From contig JBIKWM010000013.1 of assembly GCA_044356305.1 (NCBI GenBank), positions 19,210-83,209 on the forward strand: DNA of 64,000 bases, given 5' to 3'. The translations under genes and the position numbers were made by a program. Below the pieces are notes generated by a model. It made no database searches and had not been told where the DNA came from. It saw only the letters and a list, made by a program, of their open reading frames with translations. The stretch is from JBIKWM01 sp044356305 (GTDB lineage Bacteria > Bacteroidota > Bacteroidia > UBA10329). Below are positions 1 through 8,366 of this stretch, piece after piece (position 1 is the first letter of the stretch; every line of letters starts with the position of its first letter).

Positions 1-2488
1 GGCTATACACCTTCTGCATCTCAATATTATCACCGCTCTGAAAGGCCTGCCGCATGAAAGTGAGGCGATGGTCCAATCTGCGCTTGAGGTGCTGGGCCGA
101 TACGATATACTCCGTGCCGCTCAGGTCGTACGAGAATCGGAAACCGCCCATGGCGCGGTAATCCTCGAGTATGTCGACTATGCCCAGCTTAAAGTTGGCG
201 TTGACCCCGGGCGTGTAGAAAGGTGCCCCGGTGAACCGTTGGTACAGGTTGCCCGAGAAATTGTTGTCAAGCAGCTGGGTGGTCACATCCTCGGCCCTGA
301 ACGAGATCTCGTAGATGCGCTGTGGGGGAAGTGCAAAATCGACATTGGCATTGCGCATGGCCTCCAACACACGGTTCAGGCTGTCCATGCGGGCCATCAC
401 CTGATCAAGTCTCCGCTCACGGCTGTTGCGGCCATCGGTGTTTTCGCGTCTGCGGTCGGGGGCGGGTTTTTCTTCTTTGGGTTCACCGCTCACCTGAGGT
501 TCAAAGGAGTAGTTGTTTATGTCAATGGCTCCTGGTGCGGCCGGTTTGTTCTCAGTGACGGGCAGAGGCACAACCGACACGGTATCCGTCCGGTCTGTGG
601 TAAGCTGTCCGGTGGGGGTGGGCACTACCGGCTTCTGAGTAGCCTTGCGTTTGAAACCGCTATAGGTTCCATCTACTGTTGTGGTCGCCAATTCCTTGGC
701 CCGATCCACCAGATTTATGCGCCAGTTGCCATCGCGGAAAACAACCTCGGCTATTCTATTGTGCAGGGTATCAACATCATACCATTCGATGTTGCGCTTG
801 TACCGTGTCAACGGCCGTGATGTGGTGTAATAGCGGTAGTGCGTAGTGGTGTCAATGTAGGAGATGGTGCTGTCCAACCGGGCCAGGTTGCGGTTCATCA
901 CCCCACGGTCATCGCTCAGGTAGCTGTACAGGCCCTTTCCGTATTCGGTGGGCCTTACATCGTGCACCAATGGCGTCTGGGTCACTCTGCGTAGCGTGTT
1001 GCCCTCCCCCTTTATATCGTAGATAAAGATGTCGTTGTAGGCATCCAATGGAAGAATCTTCTCATCAAACAGACGCAAGGTGTCAATGGGCCTGTTAGAG
1101 CTGAAAATGACCCTCTGACTGCGGTCAATGAACCGTGCGTCCTGATCGGTCCAGATGTCGTTGGTCACCTGAGTCCAGGTATTGGCATTGATGGCGTAGA
1201 TGAAAATGTCGCTGCGTCCGTTTAGCACAGCCGAAAAAAGGAAATTGCGACCGTCATCGCTGTGGTCAAGGCTGGTGATCTTCGAAAAGAAATGGATGGG
1301 CCTGTGCGTGCGCTCCTTGGTCTCGAGGTTGTACTGCGTAAGGCGCAGCTTGCCTTTGAACTCCCCGATCATGCTCACCAGCTTACCGCTGGGGTGCCAT
1401 GCCACCACGGGGTTTGAGTGATCGGTCTTCTCATACGACCTGAATCCTGATTTCAGAATCCGCTTCTTCTTGCGCTTTTCAAGGTCCTGAACAATCACCC
1501 TTACACGGCCCATGTCATTTTGCACATACGCCACAAATCGGCCATCGGGGCTCAGTTTCGGCTCCATGTACACACAGTTGGGCTGAGGCCTGCGCCTGCG
1601 GAATTTCGTGATGTTCTGCTCGCTGATCTGGCTGCGCTGGTCCTGCTTGTAGTACATCTGGTCGTAAGTACTGTGCCACTCCGAGGCCAGGCTCTTAAGA
1701 TTGAGCCCCAACACGAACTGAAATCCGTTGTCGGCATTCCGGCTGATGCGTGTCATGTACAGGATGTTGCTCAGCACCGACCTGCCATATGTCTCCACAG
1801 TATATTTCCAGATGCTGTGCCCTGCCAATGTGGCCTCTTCTCCCGTCAGGCGGTTCAGGTTCTTCCATCGGCCCGAGAGGATGCCATCCTTCACGCGGTT
1901 GTCAATCTCAGGGTCCCAGTCGCGGCTCAGGTAACTGATCAGGCCATTCGTGTACCATTCGGGCAAAGTGAGGAGTGTGCTGCTTCGTATCACATCGCGG
2001 AAACTGCCACCGTACATCATCTGGTTCACCATCACCTGCGCGAAACCTGCTTTGAGCTGTGTCTCGAAGTTGCGGTAGTCGCCATCGAAATACACGATCA
2101 GCTTGGTGCCTACAATGTGTGTCACACCGCCTGTGTTGAAAGTGGCATCGGTGGCCAGGCCGATATTGCTCTGCCGCATATCGCTCAGCTTGTTGTACAC
2201 CACCACTTCCATGCGTTTCTCCATGGTGTAGTCGAGCTGCTTCTCCAGGTCGCGCAGTATGCGGTCGCTGCAGCGCATGGTGTATTCGGCCATGGGCTGT
2301 CCGCCTACATAGAAATACACATCGAACCGATCGAACCGGTACAGCTGCCAATCGAATTTCTGGTACTGGACACGGTTCTTGCCGAAATCCATCTGCAACC
2401 CGTTATAGAACTGGGCATCAGCCACATGGCTCAAGGCCATGAGTGCCGCAGTGAACAGGATGGAAAATCGTGCCCAGATACTGTGCAT
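1..2488 (-). CDS. PD40/TolB-like secreted protein, 3' end outside the window
   Basis: The frame is open from the ATG at 2488 to the window edge, giving 829 codons with no stop, so the C-terminus is missing. The N-terminus is a signal peptide ending around SHVADAQ. Residues of about 40-280 resemble the gluzincin-like (peptidase MA) domain that precedes beta-propeller repeats in large Bacteroidota proteins: the segment LPEWYTNGLISYLSRDWDPE matches the usual lP.W..EGlA.Y block. The HExxH zinc motif expected just before it is replaced by KAGFAQV, so peptidase activity is unlikely. Propeller-like repeats follow (PKLSPDGRFVAYVQND, then two more), typical of PD40/TolB domains. The family is known for cell-envelope proteins of unknown function; the precise role cannot be inferred. 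The start is supported by the signal peptide directly after the ATG. Confidence 0.8.
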   Translation of the reverse strand, partial: MHSIWARFSILFTAALMALSHVADAQFYNGLQMDFGKNRVQYQKFDWQLYRFDRFDVYFYVGGQPMAEYTMRCSDRILRDLEKQLDYTMEKRMEVVVYNKLSDMRQSNIGLATDATFNTGGVTHIVGTKLIVYFDGDYRNFETQLKAGFAQVMVNQMMYGGSFRDVIRSSTLLTLPEWYTNGLISYLSRDWDPEIDNRVKDGILSGRWKNLNRLTGEEATLAGHSIWKYTVETYGRSVLSNILYMTRISRNADNGFQFVLGLNLKSLASEWHSTYDQMYYKQDQRSQISEQNITKFRRRRPQPNCVYMEPKLSPDGRFVAYVQNDMGRVRVIVQDLEKRKKKRILKSGFRSYEKTDHSNPVVAWHPSGKLVSMIGEFKGKLRLTQYNLETKERTHRPIHFFSKITSLDHSDDGRNFLFSAVLNGRSDIFIYAINANTWTQVTNDIWTDQDARFIDRSQRVIFSSNRPIDTLRLFDEKILPLDAYNDIFIYDIKGEGNTLRRVTQTPLVHDVRPTEYGKGLYSYLSDDRGVMNRNLARLDSTISYIDTTTHYRYYTTSRPLTRYKRNIEWYDVDTLHNRIAEVVFRDGNWRINLVDRAKELATTTVDGTYSGFKRKATQKPVVPTPTGQLTTDRTDTVSVVPLPVTENKPAAPGAIDINNYSFEPQVSGEPKEEKPAPDRRRENTDGRNSRERRLDQVMARMDSLNRVLEAMRNANVDFALPPQRIYEISFRAEDVTTQLLDNNFSGNLYQRFTGAPFYTPGVNANFKLGIVDILEDYRAMGGFRFSYDLSGTEYIVSAQHLKRRLDHRLTFMRQAFQSGDNIEMQKVYS

Positions 2489-2651
2489 TTCCTTAAAAGG
2501 GGGCTAAAGATACGCCCACCGCCTCGGGTGTGCCGTTGTGCCCGTGGTTGTTGCGTTCCGTTGAACAACCATTGATTGAAATGGATCGGTCTGATGAATA
2601 ACGGAATTTGGACCGATGGAGCCGCGATCCGTGCGGTTCTACATTAGCGGC

Positions 2652-3455
2652 ATGTCCGATATGGTGCTCAGCAGTATGCGAAACCCGCGGGTGGCAGCCC
2701 TGCAAAAGGTGCTCACCGACAACCGCGCACGCAGACAGGCTGGCATTTTTGTGGCCGAGGGTCTCATCGAGGTTGGGCTCTGCCTCCGCTCTGGAATAGC
2801 GATTGACGAGGTGTGGATCTGCCCTGAATTGGTGGCAAAAGATCCGGCCATGGGAAGGCATTTAACGGCCTTGGCTGCCTATAGGCAGGTAGAGGTGACT
2901 GCCGATGTTTTCGCGAAACTCGCTTATCGCGGCACCACGGGTGGGGTGCTGATCGTGGGTCGATGCCCTCAGCACAGGCTTACCGACCTCCGTCTCTCTT
3001 CAGCCCCGCTCATCCTGGTGCTTTCAGGGGTGGAGAAACCTGGCAACATAGGCGCCATGCTGCGAACGGCCGATGCCGCTGCCATCGATGCTGTGGTAGT
3101 GTGCGACCCGCTCTGCGACCTATATAACCCGAATGCTGTGCGCGCAAGCCTCGGCACAGTTTTCACGCAACAGATTGCTGTCTGCACCGCCAATGAGGCG
3201 CGGCAAATGTTCCGACAGAAAGGGATAAAGATGCTCTGTACCGCCCTCAGGGCCAGCATTCCATATACCACGTGCAACATGCGCCAGCCCACAGCCATTG
3301 TCATGGGTACCGAACACGATGGCCTCTCAGAGGAATGGCTCGATGCGGCCGATCAGAACATCATCATACCCATGAACGGGATGATTGACAGCCTGAATGT
3401 GAGCACTGCGGCCGCCATTGTGCTGTTCGAGGCCAAGCGCCAACGCGCTGTATAG
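2652..3455 (+). CDS. TrmH/SpoU-family RNA 2'-O-methyltransferase
   Basis: The predicted 267-residue protein has the layout of SpoU-type rRNA/tRNA 2'-O-ribose methyltransferases: an N-terminal substrate-binding region and a C-terminal SPOUT knot. Three SPOUT motifs are visible: VEKPGNIGAMLRTADA (motif 1, with the conserved Asn and Arg), VMGTEHDGLS (motif 2, SAM loop) and IPMNGMIDSLNVSTAAAI (motif 3). Such enzymes transfer methyl from S-adenosylmethionine to a ribose in structured RNA; whether the target is 23S rRNA or a tRNA cannot be told. An in-frame upstream ATG at 2616 would add 12 residues that do not look like the family; 2652 (MSDM...) or 2661 is preferred. It is divergent from the PD40 protein and stands alone. 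Confidence 0.88.
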   Translation: MSDMVLSSMRNPRVAALQKVLTDNRARRQAGIFVAEGLIEVGLCLRSGIAIDEVWICPELVAKDPAMGRHLTALAAYRQVEVTADVFAKLAYRGTTGGVLIVGRCPQHRLTDLRLSSAPLILVLSGVEKPGNIGAMLRTADAAAIDAVVVCDPLCDLYNPNAVRASLGTVFTQQIAVCTANEARQMFRQKGIKMLCTALRASIPYTTCNMRQPTAIVMGTEHDGLSEEWLDAADQNIIIPMNGMIDSLNVSTAAAIVLFEAKRQRAV

Positions 3456-3556
3456 CCCACTGGCGTTGACCTGCGTCAATTTTTTATGACATGGTTCTGA
3501 CAATCAGGGTTGTTCTCTACATTTCGCCCACCTAATACCCTCTGATTCACCACCCC

Positions 3557-4555
3557 ATGAAGACTATCATCAAAATACTTGGTGTCCTGGTGGCGTTGCT
3601 CGTTGTGGCCATTGTCGGCACTATCGGTTACTGCACCTGGTCGTGGGACCATCATGCGTTTGATGCGCCTTATCCGGATATTGTGGCAAGTACCGATTCC
3701 GCTGTGGTGGCGCGCGGGCGCTATCTGGCCTACGGCCCGGCCCACTGCGCCACGTGCCATGTGCCGCTGGACAAGGTGATGGCTGTCGAATCTGGCGAGG
3801 TGATGCCGCTGATAGGCGGTTGGGAACTCACCATCCCCATCGGAACATTCCGCGCACCGAACCTCACGCCCTGCAAGGAGACCGGCATAGGTCGCTACAC
3901 CGATGCCGAACTGGCCCGCACCCTGCGCCATAGCGTAGGCCACGATGGCCGCTACATTCTCGAACTCATGCCGTTCCAGAACCTGAGCGATGACGACCTC
4001 ACAGCCGTCATCTCGTTCCTTCGCTCGCAGGAACCGGTCAAACATGAGGTGAAACCCACCGAGTTCTCGACCATGGGTAAAGTGATTTTCACGCTGATGG
4101 GCGCGAAGCCTGTGGGGCCTAAACAGACCCCTCCGAAGAGCGTGGCAGTGGATACCACGGTGGAATACGGCAGCTACCTGGCGCATAGCGTGGCCAACTG
4201 CAATGGCTGTCACACCGAGCGCGACCTGAAAACGGGTGTTTTTATCGGTAAACCTTTTGCGGGAGGCATGTACTTCGAGGCTGATGCACTTAGTCAAGGA
4301 TATTCGTTTATCACCCCCAACCTCACACCCGATGAGGCCACGGGCATCATGGCCCGTTGGGATGAGAACACGTTTTACAACCGATTCCGCTCGGGCCGTG
4401 TGCACAAAGGCTCGCACATGCCTTGGGGCGCATTCTCGCGCATGAACGAGGTTGACATCCGTGCCTTGTACCGCTACCTCCGCACCGTTACTCCGGTCAA
4501 TAATGCCATAGACCAGATCGTGTTTGAACCTGGTCAACGGCCAGCCGGGAAATAG
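3557..4555 (+). CDS. Membrane-anchored diheme cytochrome c
   Basis: The 332-residue protein has an uncleaved N-terminal membrane segment (residues about 4-25) followed by a periplasmic region with two CxxCH heme c sites, CATCH at 64-68 and CNGCH at about 215-219. Each is followed by a Met-rich or Thr-Pro-rich block (APNLTPCKETGIGRYTD and TPNLTPDEATG) that is typical of the cytochrome c subunits of alcohol/aldehyde dehydrogenases and related diheme cytochromes. It probably shuttles electrons in the periplasm. No dehydrogenase gene is adjacent, so the partner is unknown. It stands alone and ends at a strong terminator shared with the convergent acyl-CoA dehydrogenase gene. A long open frame on the opposite strand (3476-4654) is a codon-bias shadow. 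Confidence 0.9.
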   Translation: MKTIIKILGVLVALLVVAIVGTIGYCTWSWDHHAFDAPYPDIVASTDSAVVARGRYLAYGPAHCATCHVPLDKVMAVESGEVMPLIGGWELTIPIGTFRAPNLTPCKETGIGRYTDAELARTLRHSVGHDGRYILELMPFQNLSDDDLTAVISFLRSQEPVKHEVKPTEFSTMGKVIFTLMGAKPVGPKQTPPKSVAVDTTVEYGSYLAHSVANCNGCHTERDLKTGVFIGKPFAGGMYFEADALSQGYSFITPNLTPDEATGIMARWDENTFYNRFRSGRVHKGSHMPWGAFSRMNEVDIRALYRYLRTVTPVNNAIDQIVFEPGQRPAGK

Positions 4556-4563
4556 TGAAAAAA

Positions 4564-4598
4564 AAACCGCCCTTCCCAAAGTAAGGGAAGGGCGGTTT
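4564..4598. terminator. Bidirectional intrinsic terminator
   Basis: A perfect 14-bp inverted repeat (4564-4577 and 4585-4598) with a 7-nt loop AAAGTAA. A run of A lies on the left and T on the right, so it works as a U-tract hairpin in both directions. It sits between the convergent cytochrome c gene (stop 4555) and acyl-CoA dehydrogenase gene (stop 4629). Confidence 0.93.
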
Positions 4599-4628
4599 AA
4601 TGCGCTCAGTTCGTTCGAGCATTTTTGA

Positions 4629-6419
4629 TTACCAAGGATACTTGTTCTGGTCAATGATCACAGCCGCGATGCGCCTGCGGGCCTCCTTGCTGTTGTATGG
4701 GGCTGTTTTGGTGAAACGCTTCAGGCCCATGGTCATCATGCGCAGCTCATCGCCTTCGGCAAACGACTCGAGGGCATCCTTGCCGTGTTTCCAGATGCTG
4801 TCGGCCACATCGTGTATGTACACCTGTGCCATGTCAATCTGCGGCTGGCAGGCGGCCTCACCGCGCTGACTGATGAGTTTCTCCACACGCAGCAGCGTGC
4901 TCTCGGCCACGTAAAGCCCGATCAGGATATCCGCGATGTTCATCAGAATCTCCTGCTCCTTGCTCAGGGTCATCATCAGTTTCTGAACCGCTGCACCGGC
5001 CACCAGCAGGGCGGCCTTTTTGAAGTTCTTGATGTACTTCTTCTCGGCTGCGAATAGGGCATTGTCCTCATCACCGAAATCCGGGATGCTCATGAGCTCG
5101 CCCAGCACCTTCTGGCCAGGGCCCATCAGGTCAAGCTCACCTTTCATGGCCTTCTTGAGCATCATGTCAACAGTGAGCATCCGGTTGATCTCGTTGGTGC
5201 CCTCGAAAATGCGGTTGATTCGCGCATCGCGGTAGCCGCGCTCCATGGGGGCCTCGGCACTGTAGCCCATTCCACCGTAAATCTGCACACCCTCATCAAT
5301 CACATAGTCCACAGCCTCTGAGCCATACACCTTAAGCATGGCGCACTCTATGGCGTAGCTGGCCACGCCTTTCACCTTGGCCTCCTCGGCATCCATGCCG
5401 CCTGCTATCAGACTCTCGATGCAGTCCTCAATGTCCTGGCCAGCACGATATGTGGCGGCCTCGCAGGTGTAGGTCCAGATAGCCTGTTGGGCCAGCTTAT
5501 GGCGTATGGCACCGTACTTCGCGATGGGACGGCCGAACTGCTCACGCTCGTTGGCATACTTCACACTTTTGGTGATGATCTGCTTGCAGGCCCCCAAAGC
5601 AGCGGCACCCAGCTTGATGCGGCCGATGTTGAGGATGTTCACCGCAATCTTGAATCCGTTGCCGCGCTCGCTCAGCAGATTCTCTACCGGTACATTCACG
5701 TTGTTGAAGAACACCTGACGGGTCGATGAGCCCTTGATGCCCATCTTCTTCTCCTCAGCATTCAGCGTAATGCCCGGAGTGTCGCCTTCAACAATGAATG
5801 CCGAAAGGTTGGCATCGTCATCAATCTTGGCAAACACCACGAAAACATTGGCAAACCCCGAGTTGGTGATCCACATTTTCTGACCGTTGATCACATAATG
5901 GGTACCGGCTGCATTCAGCACCGCTTTGGTCTTGCCGCTATTGGCGTCTGACCCGGCACTGGGCTCTGTGAGCGCGTAGGCCGCTTTCCACTCGCCAGTG
6001 GCAAGCTTTGGTAGGTACTTCGAGCGCTGAGCCTCATTGCCATAATACTGAATGGGCAATGTGCCGATGCCAGTGTGGGCCGAGATGGCCACGCTGAATG
6101 AGTGCGCCCCACCTACAGACTCGGTGCTCAAAAGACCAGTGTTGAAACTTGCACCCATGCCCCCGTACTGCTCAGGTGTACTGATGGCCAGCAGACCCAG
6201 CTCACCGGCCCTGTCCATCAGGCTCGGCACCAGGCCCTCTTCCATGCTGTCTATCCTGTCAAGGAGAGGATGAATCTCCTTTTCCACGAATTCGCGGCTG
6301 GTCTGAGCAATCATGAGCTGCTCCTCATTCCAGTTCTCCGCAATGAAAATGTCCTGGCAGTCCGTGTCGCGGATCAGCCATTCGCCTCCTTGGAGGGCTT
6401 TCTTCTCTACAGTTGCCAT
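4629..6419 (-). CDS. Acyl-CoA dehydrogenase (long form)
   Basis: A 596-residue flavoprotein that introduces the 2,3 double bond into acyl-CoA in the first step of beta-oxidation. The core ACAD blocks are present: AYALTEPSAGSDANS and MWITNSGFANVFVVF (FAD/substrate region) and RINRIFEGTNEINRM, whose Glu in FEGT is at the position of the catalytic base in this family. The protein is about 200 residues longer than short/medium-chain ACADs; the C-terminal extension (from about residue 420) resembles that of very-long-chain and related bacterial enzymes. The ATG at 6419 (MATVEKK) is chosen over an in-frame start at 6485, because the upstream extension is encoded by the hairpin region. It is the last gene of the beta-oxidation operon. 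Confidence 0.93.
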   Translation of the reverse strand: MATVEKKALQGGEWLIRDTDCQDIFIAENWNEEQLMIAQTSREFVEKEIHPLLDRIDSMEEGLVPSLMDRAGELGLLAISTPEQYGGMGASFNTGLLSTESVGGAHSFSVAISAHTGIGTLPIQYYGNEAQRSKYLPKLATGEWKAAYALTEPSAGSDANSGKTKAVLNAAGTHYVINGQKMWITNSGFANVFVVFAKIDDDANLSAFIVEGDTPGITLNAEEKKMGIKGSSTRQVFFNNVNVPVENLLSERGNGFKIAVNILNIGRIKLGAAALGACKQIITKSVKYANEREQFGRPIAKYGAIRHKLAQQAIWTYTCEAATYRAGQDIEDCIESLIAGGMDAEEAKVKGVASYAIECAMLKVYGSEAVDYVIDEGVQIYGGMGYSAEAPMERGYRDARINRIFEGTNEINRMLTVDMMLKKAMKGELDLMGPGQKVLGELMSIPDFGDEDNALFAAEKKYIKNFKKAALLVAGAAVQKLMMTLSKEQEILMNIADILIGLYVAESTLLRVEKLISQRGEAACQPQIDMAQVYIHDVADSIWKHGKDALESFAEGDELRMMTMGLKRFTKTAPYNSKEARRRIAAVIIDQNKYPW

Positions 6420-6464
6420 GGTTATTAAGCGTTTGAAGTTTAAAGTTGTGGATTGAAGGTTAAA

Positions 6465-6517
6465 GCTTCGAGGCTTAAGCTTCAAGCGCTTGCGGCTTGA
6501 AGCTTAAGCCTCGAAGC
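6465..6517. repeat. 23-bp perfect inverted repeat within the beta-oxidation operon
   Basis: Two perfect 23-nt complementary arms (6465-6487 and 6495-6517) flank a 7-nt loop GCTTGCG, between the thiolase stop (6521) and the acyl-CoA dehydrogenase start (6419). The operon mRNA should form a very stable hairpin here. No U-run follows, so it is not a classical terminator. It may be an mRNA-stability or processing element, or a small mobile palindrome. The leader between it and the ATG (6420-6464) is a stuttering, G-poor sequence on the sense strand. Confidence 0.9.
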
Positions 6518-6520
6518 CGT

Positions 6521-7696
6521 TTACATCATTTCAAAAATTCCAGCAGCGCCCTGCCCGGTGCCCACGCACATGGTTACCATGCCGTACCTGCCTTTGCGCA
6601 GCTTCAACTCATTCAATATCTGAACGGTCAGTTTGCCTCCGGTACAGCCCAAGGGGTGACCGAGGGCAATGGCGCCACCATTCACATTGAGGCGGCCTGG
6701 GTCGATGCCCAAGGTGCGCTGAATGGCCAATGACTGCGAAGCGAACGCCTCATTGAGTTCTATCAGGTCGATGTCAGCCAGTTGCAGCCCAGCCTGTTTC
6801 AATGCTTTGGGGATGGCGGTGATGGGGCCCACACCCATCACGCGAGGCTCAAGGCCTGTTACGGCATAGGTGACCACGTGTGCAATGGGCTGAACACCGA
6901 GTTCCTTCAGTTTCCGTTCAGATACCACCATCACAAACGCAGCACCGTCTGATGTCTGCGAGCTGTTGCCTGCGGTGACACTTCCGGTTGGTTTGAACAC
7001 CGGCTTCAGTTTGGCCAATTTGTCAATGGCAGTGTCCTTGCGCGGGCCTTCATCGGTATCAACAATGTACTCGCGCTCCCTGCGTTTCTCATCGCCATCG
7101 AGATATACCTGCTTCACGGTGATGGGCACAATGCCGCTCTTGAACCTTCCGGCCTCGATGGCGGCAATGGCCTTTTGATGGGAATGGTAAGAGAACTCAT
7201 CCTGATCCTCGCGGCTGATATTGTAATCTGCGGCCACCTGCTCGGCCGTGAGGCCCATGCCCCAGTACCAGTCGCTGTGGTTGCGCGCCACATCCACGTT
7301 GGGCATAACGGTCCATCCGCCAAATGGCATGGGGCTCATCACCTCCACCCCACCGGCAATGATGCAGTCGGCCATGCCGCTGTTGATCTTGCCCGCTGCA
7401 ATAGCAATGGTCTCAAGGCCCGATGAGCAGTAGCGGTTCACGGTCATGCCCGGCACCTTAACGGTGTCGAGGCCCATGAGGCTCACCATCCGCCCGATGT
7501 TGAGCCCTTGTTCGGCCTCTGGGGTGGCGTTGCCCACTATGACATCGTCAATGGTGTCTTTGTCCAGATTGGGCACGCTCCGAACTAACTGACGTATCAC
7601 ATCAGCGGCCAGGTCATCGGGCCTTGTGAAACGGAACAGTCCGCGAGGGGCCTTGCCTACCGCGCTGCGGTATCCTGCTATGATGTATGCATCCAT
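6521..7696 (-). CDS. Acetyl-CoA acyltransferase (thiolase)
   Basis: A 391-residue thiolase that cleaves 3-ketoacyl-CoA to acetyl-CoA plus a shortened acyl-CoA, the last beta-oxidation step. The nucleophilic Cys lies in NRYCSSGLETIA (about residue 89). The other active-site blocks are NEAFASQS, GGAIALGHPLGCTG (His) and MCVGTGQGAAGI (second Cys near the C-terminus). Full length for the family. The ATG at 7696 (MDAYIIAGYRSAVGK) is the natural start; the longer frame to 7774 runs over the preceding gene's stop. It lies between the YwqK-like gene and the acyl-CoA dehydrogenase in the same operon, which favours a degradative (FadA) rather than a biosynthetic role. Confidence 0.94.
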   Translation of the reverse strand: MDAYIIAGYRSAVGKAPRGLFRFTRPDDLAADVIRQLVRSVPNLDKDTIDDVIVGNATPEAEQGLNIGRMVSLMGLDTVKVPGMTVNRYCSSGLETIAIAAGKINSGMADCIIAGGVEVMSPMPFGGWTVMPNVDVARNHSDWYWGMGLTAEQVAADYNISREDQDEFSYHSHQKAIAAIEAGRFKSGIVPITVKQVYLDGDEKRREREYIVDTDEGPRKDTAIDKLAKLKPVFKPTGSVTAGNSSQTSDGAAFVMVVSERKLKELGVQPIAHVVTYAVTGLEPRVMGVGPITAIPKALKQAGLQLADIDLIELNEAFASQSLAIQRTLGIDPGRLNVNGGAIALGHPLGCTGGKLTVQILNELKLRKGRYGMVTMCVGTGQGAAGIFEMM

Positions 7697-7708
7697 CTTC
7701 TTATCGTA

Positions 7709-7725
7709 GATTGCTGATTGTTGAT
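7709..7725 (-). repeat. 17-bp leader repeat, copy 1
   Basis: On the minus strand this reads ATCAACAATCAGCAATC and lies 12 nt before the thiolase ATG (7696). An identical 17-mer lies 9 nt before the threonine aldolase ATG (52793-52809). Confidence 0.8.
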
Positions 7726-7770
7726 TGATGAAGTCGGTATCTGATGTGCCTAATCCTTTCTCCTGTTCCT

Positions 7771-8337
7771 TCACTTCCCTAATGACTGAGTCTCCTTTGA
7801 CTTCAGGGCCTCCACCGGCACCCCGTTCTGGGAGATGAGTATGCCATCCTTATAAACGAACGTGGTTTTGAGGTCGCCCCTGCTGTTATACAGTTTCCAT
7901 TCGCCCTCCTTCTTTCCCTTGATGTACTTGCCTTCCGAGCGTATCTCGCCCGAGTTCAGGTAATACCATACCCACACCCCGGTTTTTAGCCCAAAATCGT
8001 ACTCGCCCTCCTGCTTGTTGGCCCCGGTGTAGTAGAATTTCTTTTCATAGCCATGCTTTCGGCCATCGAAATACTCGCACTCCTCCATAAGGGTTCCGCT
8101 GTGCGGGTAAAAGCGTTTGCACAGGCCGTGCTTCTTGTCGTTGAGATAATTGATCTCGGCAATGCAGATGTACGAGGCCGAGTAGGTCTTCCAAAGGCCC
8201 TGTTTGCGCTCGTACTCATCGCGCATGTTGCGGTGCTTGTCTTTGGGCGATGCAAACTTGGGCCGCTCATATGACTGAGCGGCCGAGGTCAGCGATATGG
8301 CCGAAAGAGCAAGCATGTACAACGTCTGGCGATTCAT
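7771..8337 (-). CDS. Secreted YwqK/MORN-like repeat protein
   Basis: A 188-residue protein with a signal peptide (cleavage near SLTSAAQ) followed by repeats of the form YxxGxKxGxWxxYYxxGxxxxEGxYxxGKKEGxW, clearest in the second half (GLKTGVWVWYYLNSGE and IKGKKEGEWKLYNSRG). This is the MORN-like pattern of proteins annotated as YwqK-family antitoxins; in Bacteroidota such proteins are common, usually exported and of unknown function. There is no toxin gene nearby. It lies in the beta-oxidation operon, 29 nt after the hydratase/dehydrogenase gene and 74 nt before thiolase, which is unexpected for a non-enzymatic protein. An alternative ATG two codons upstream (8343) is possible. Confidence 0.75.
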   Translation of the reverse strand: MNRQTLYMLALSAISLTSAAQSYERPKFASPKDKHRNMRDEYERKQGLWKTYSASYICIAEINYLNDKKHGLCKRFYPHSGTLMEECEYFDGRKHGYEKKFYYTGANKQEGEYDFGLKTGVWVWYYLNSGEIRSEGKYIKGKKEGEWKLYNSRGDLKTTFVYKDGILISQNGVPVEALKSKETQSLGK

Positions 8338-8366
8338 GGGCACCCGGTTGAGGAGCCTTGAAGGTA

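Noticed and set aside
1520..2575. 351-residue plus-strand open frame
   Set aside because: It is antisense to the PD40 protein, whose signal peptide and repeats are clear.
3476..4654. Long open frame antisense to the cytochrome c gene
   Set aside because: Composition is His/Arg-rich without any domain; the sense protein has two heme motifs. It is a shadow of codon bias.
7771..8337. Toxin-antitoxin locus (YwqK antitoxin)
   Set aside because: The product is exported and no LXG or other toxin gene is adjacent; the family name is not evidence of antitoxin function here.
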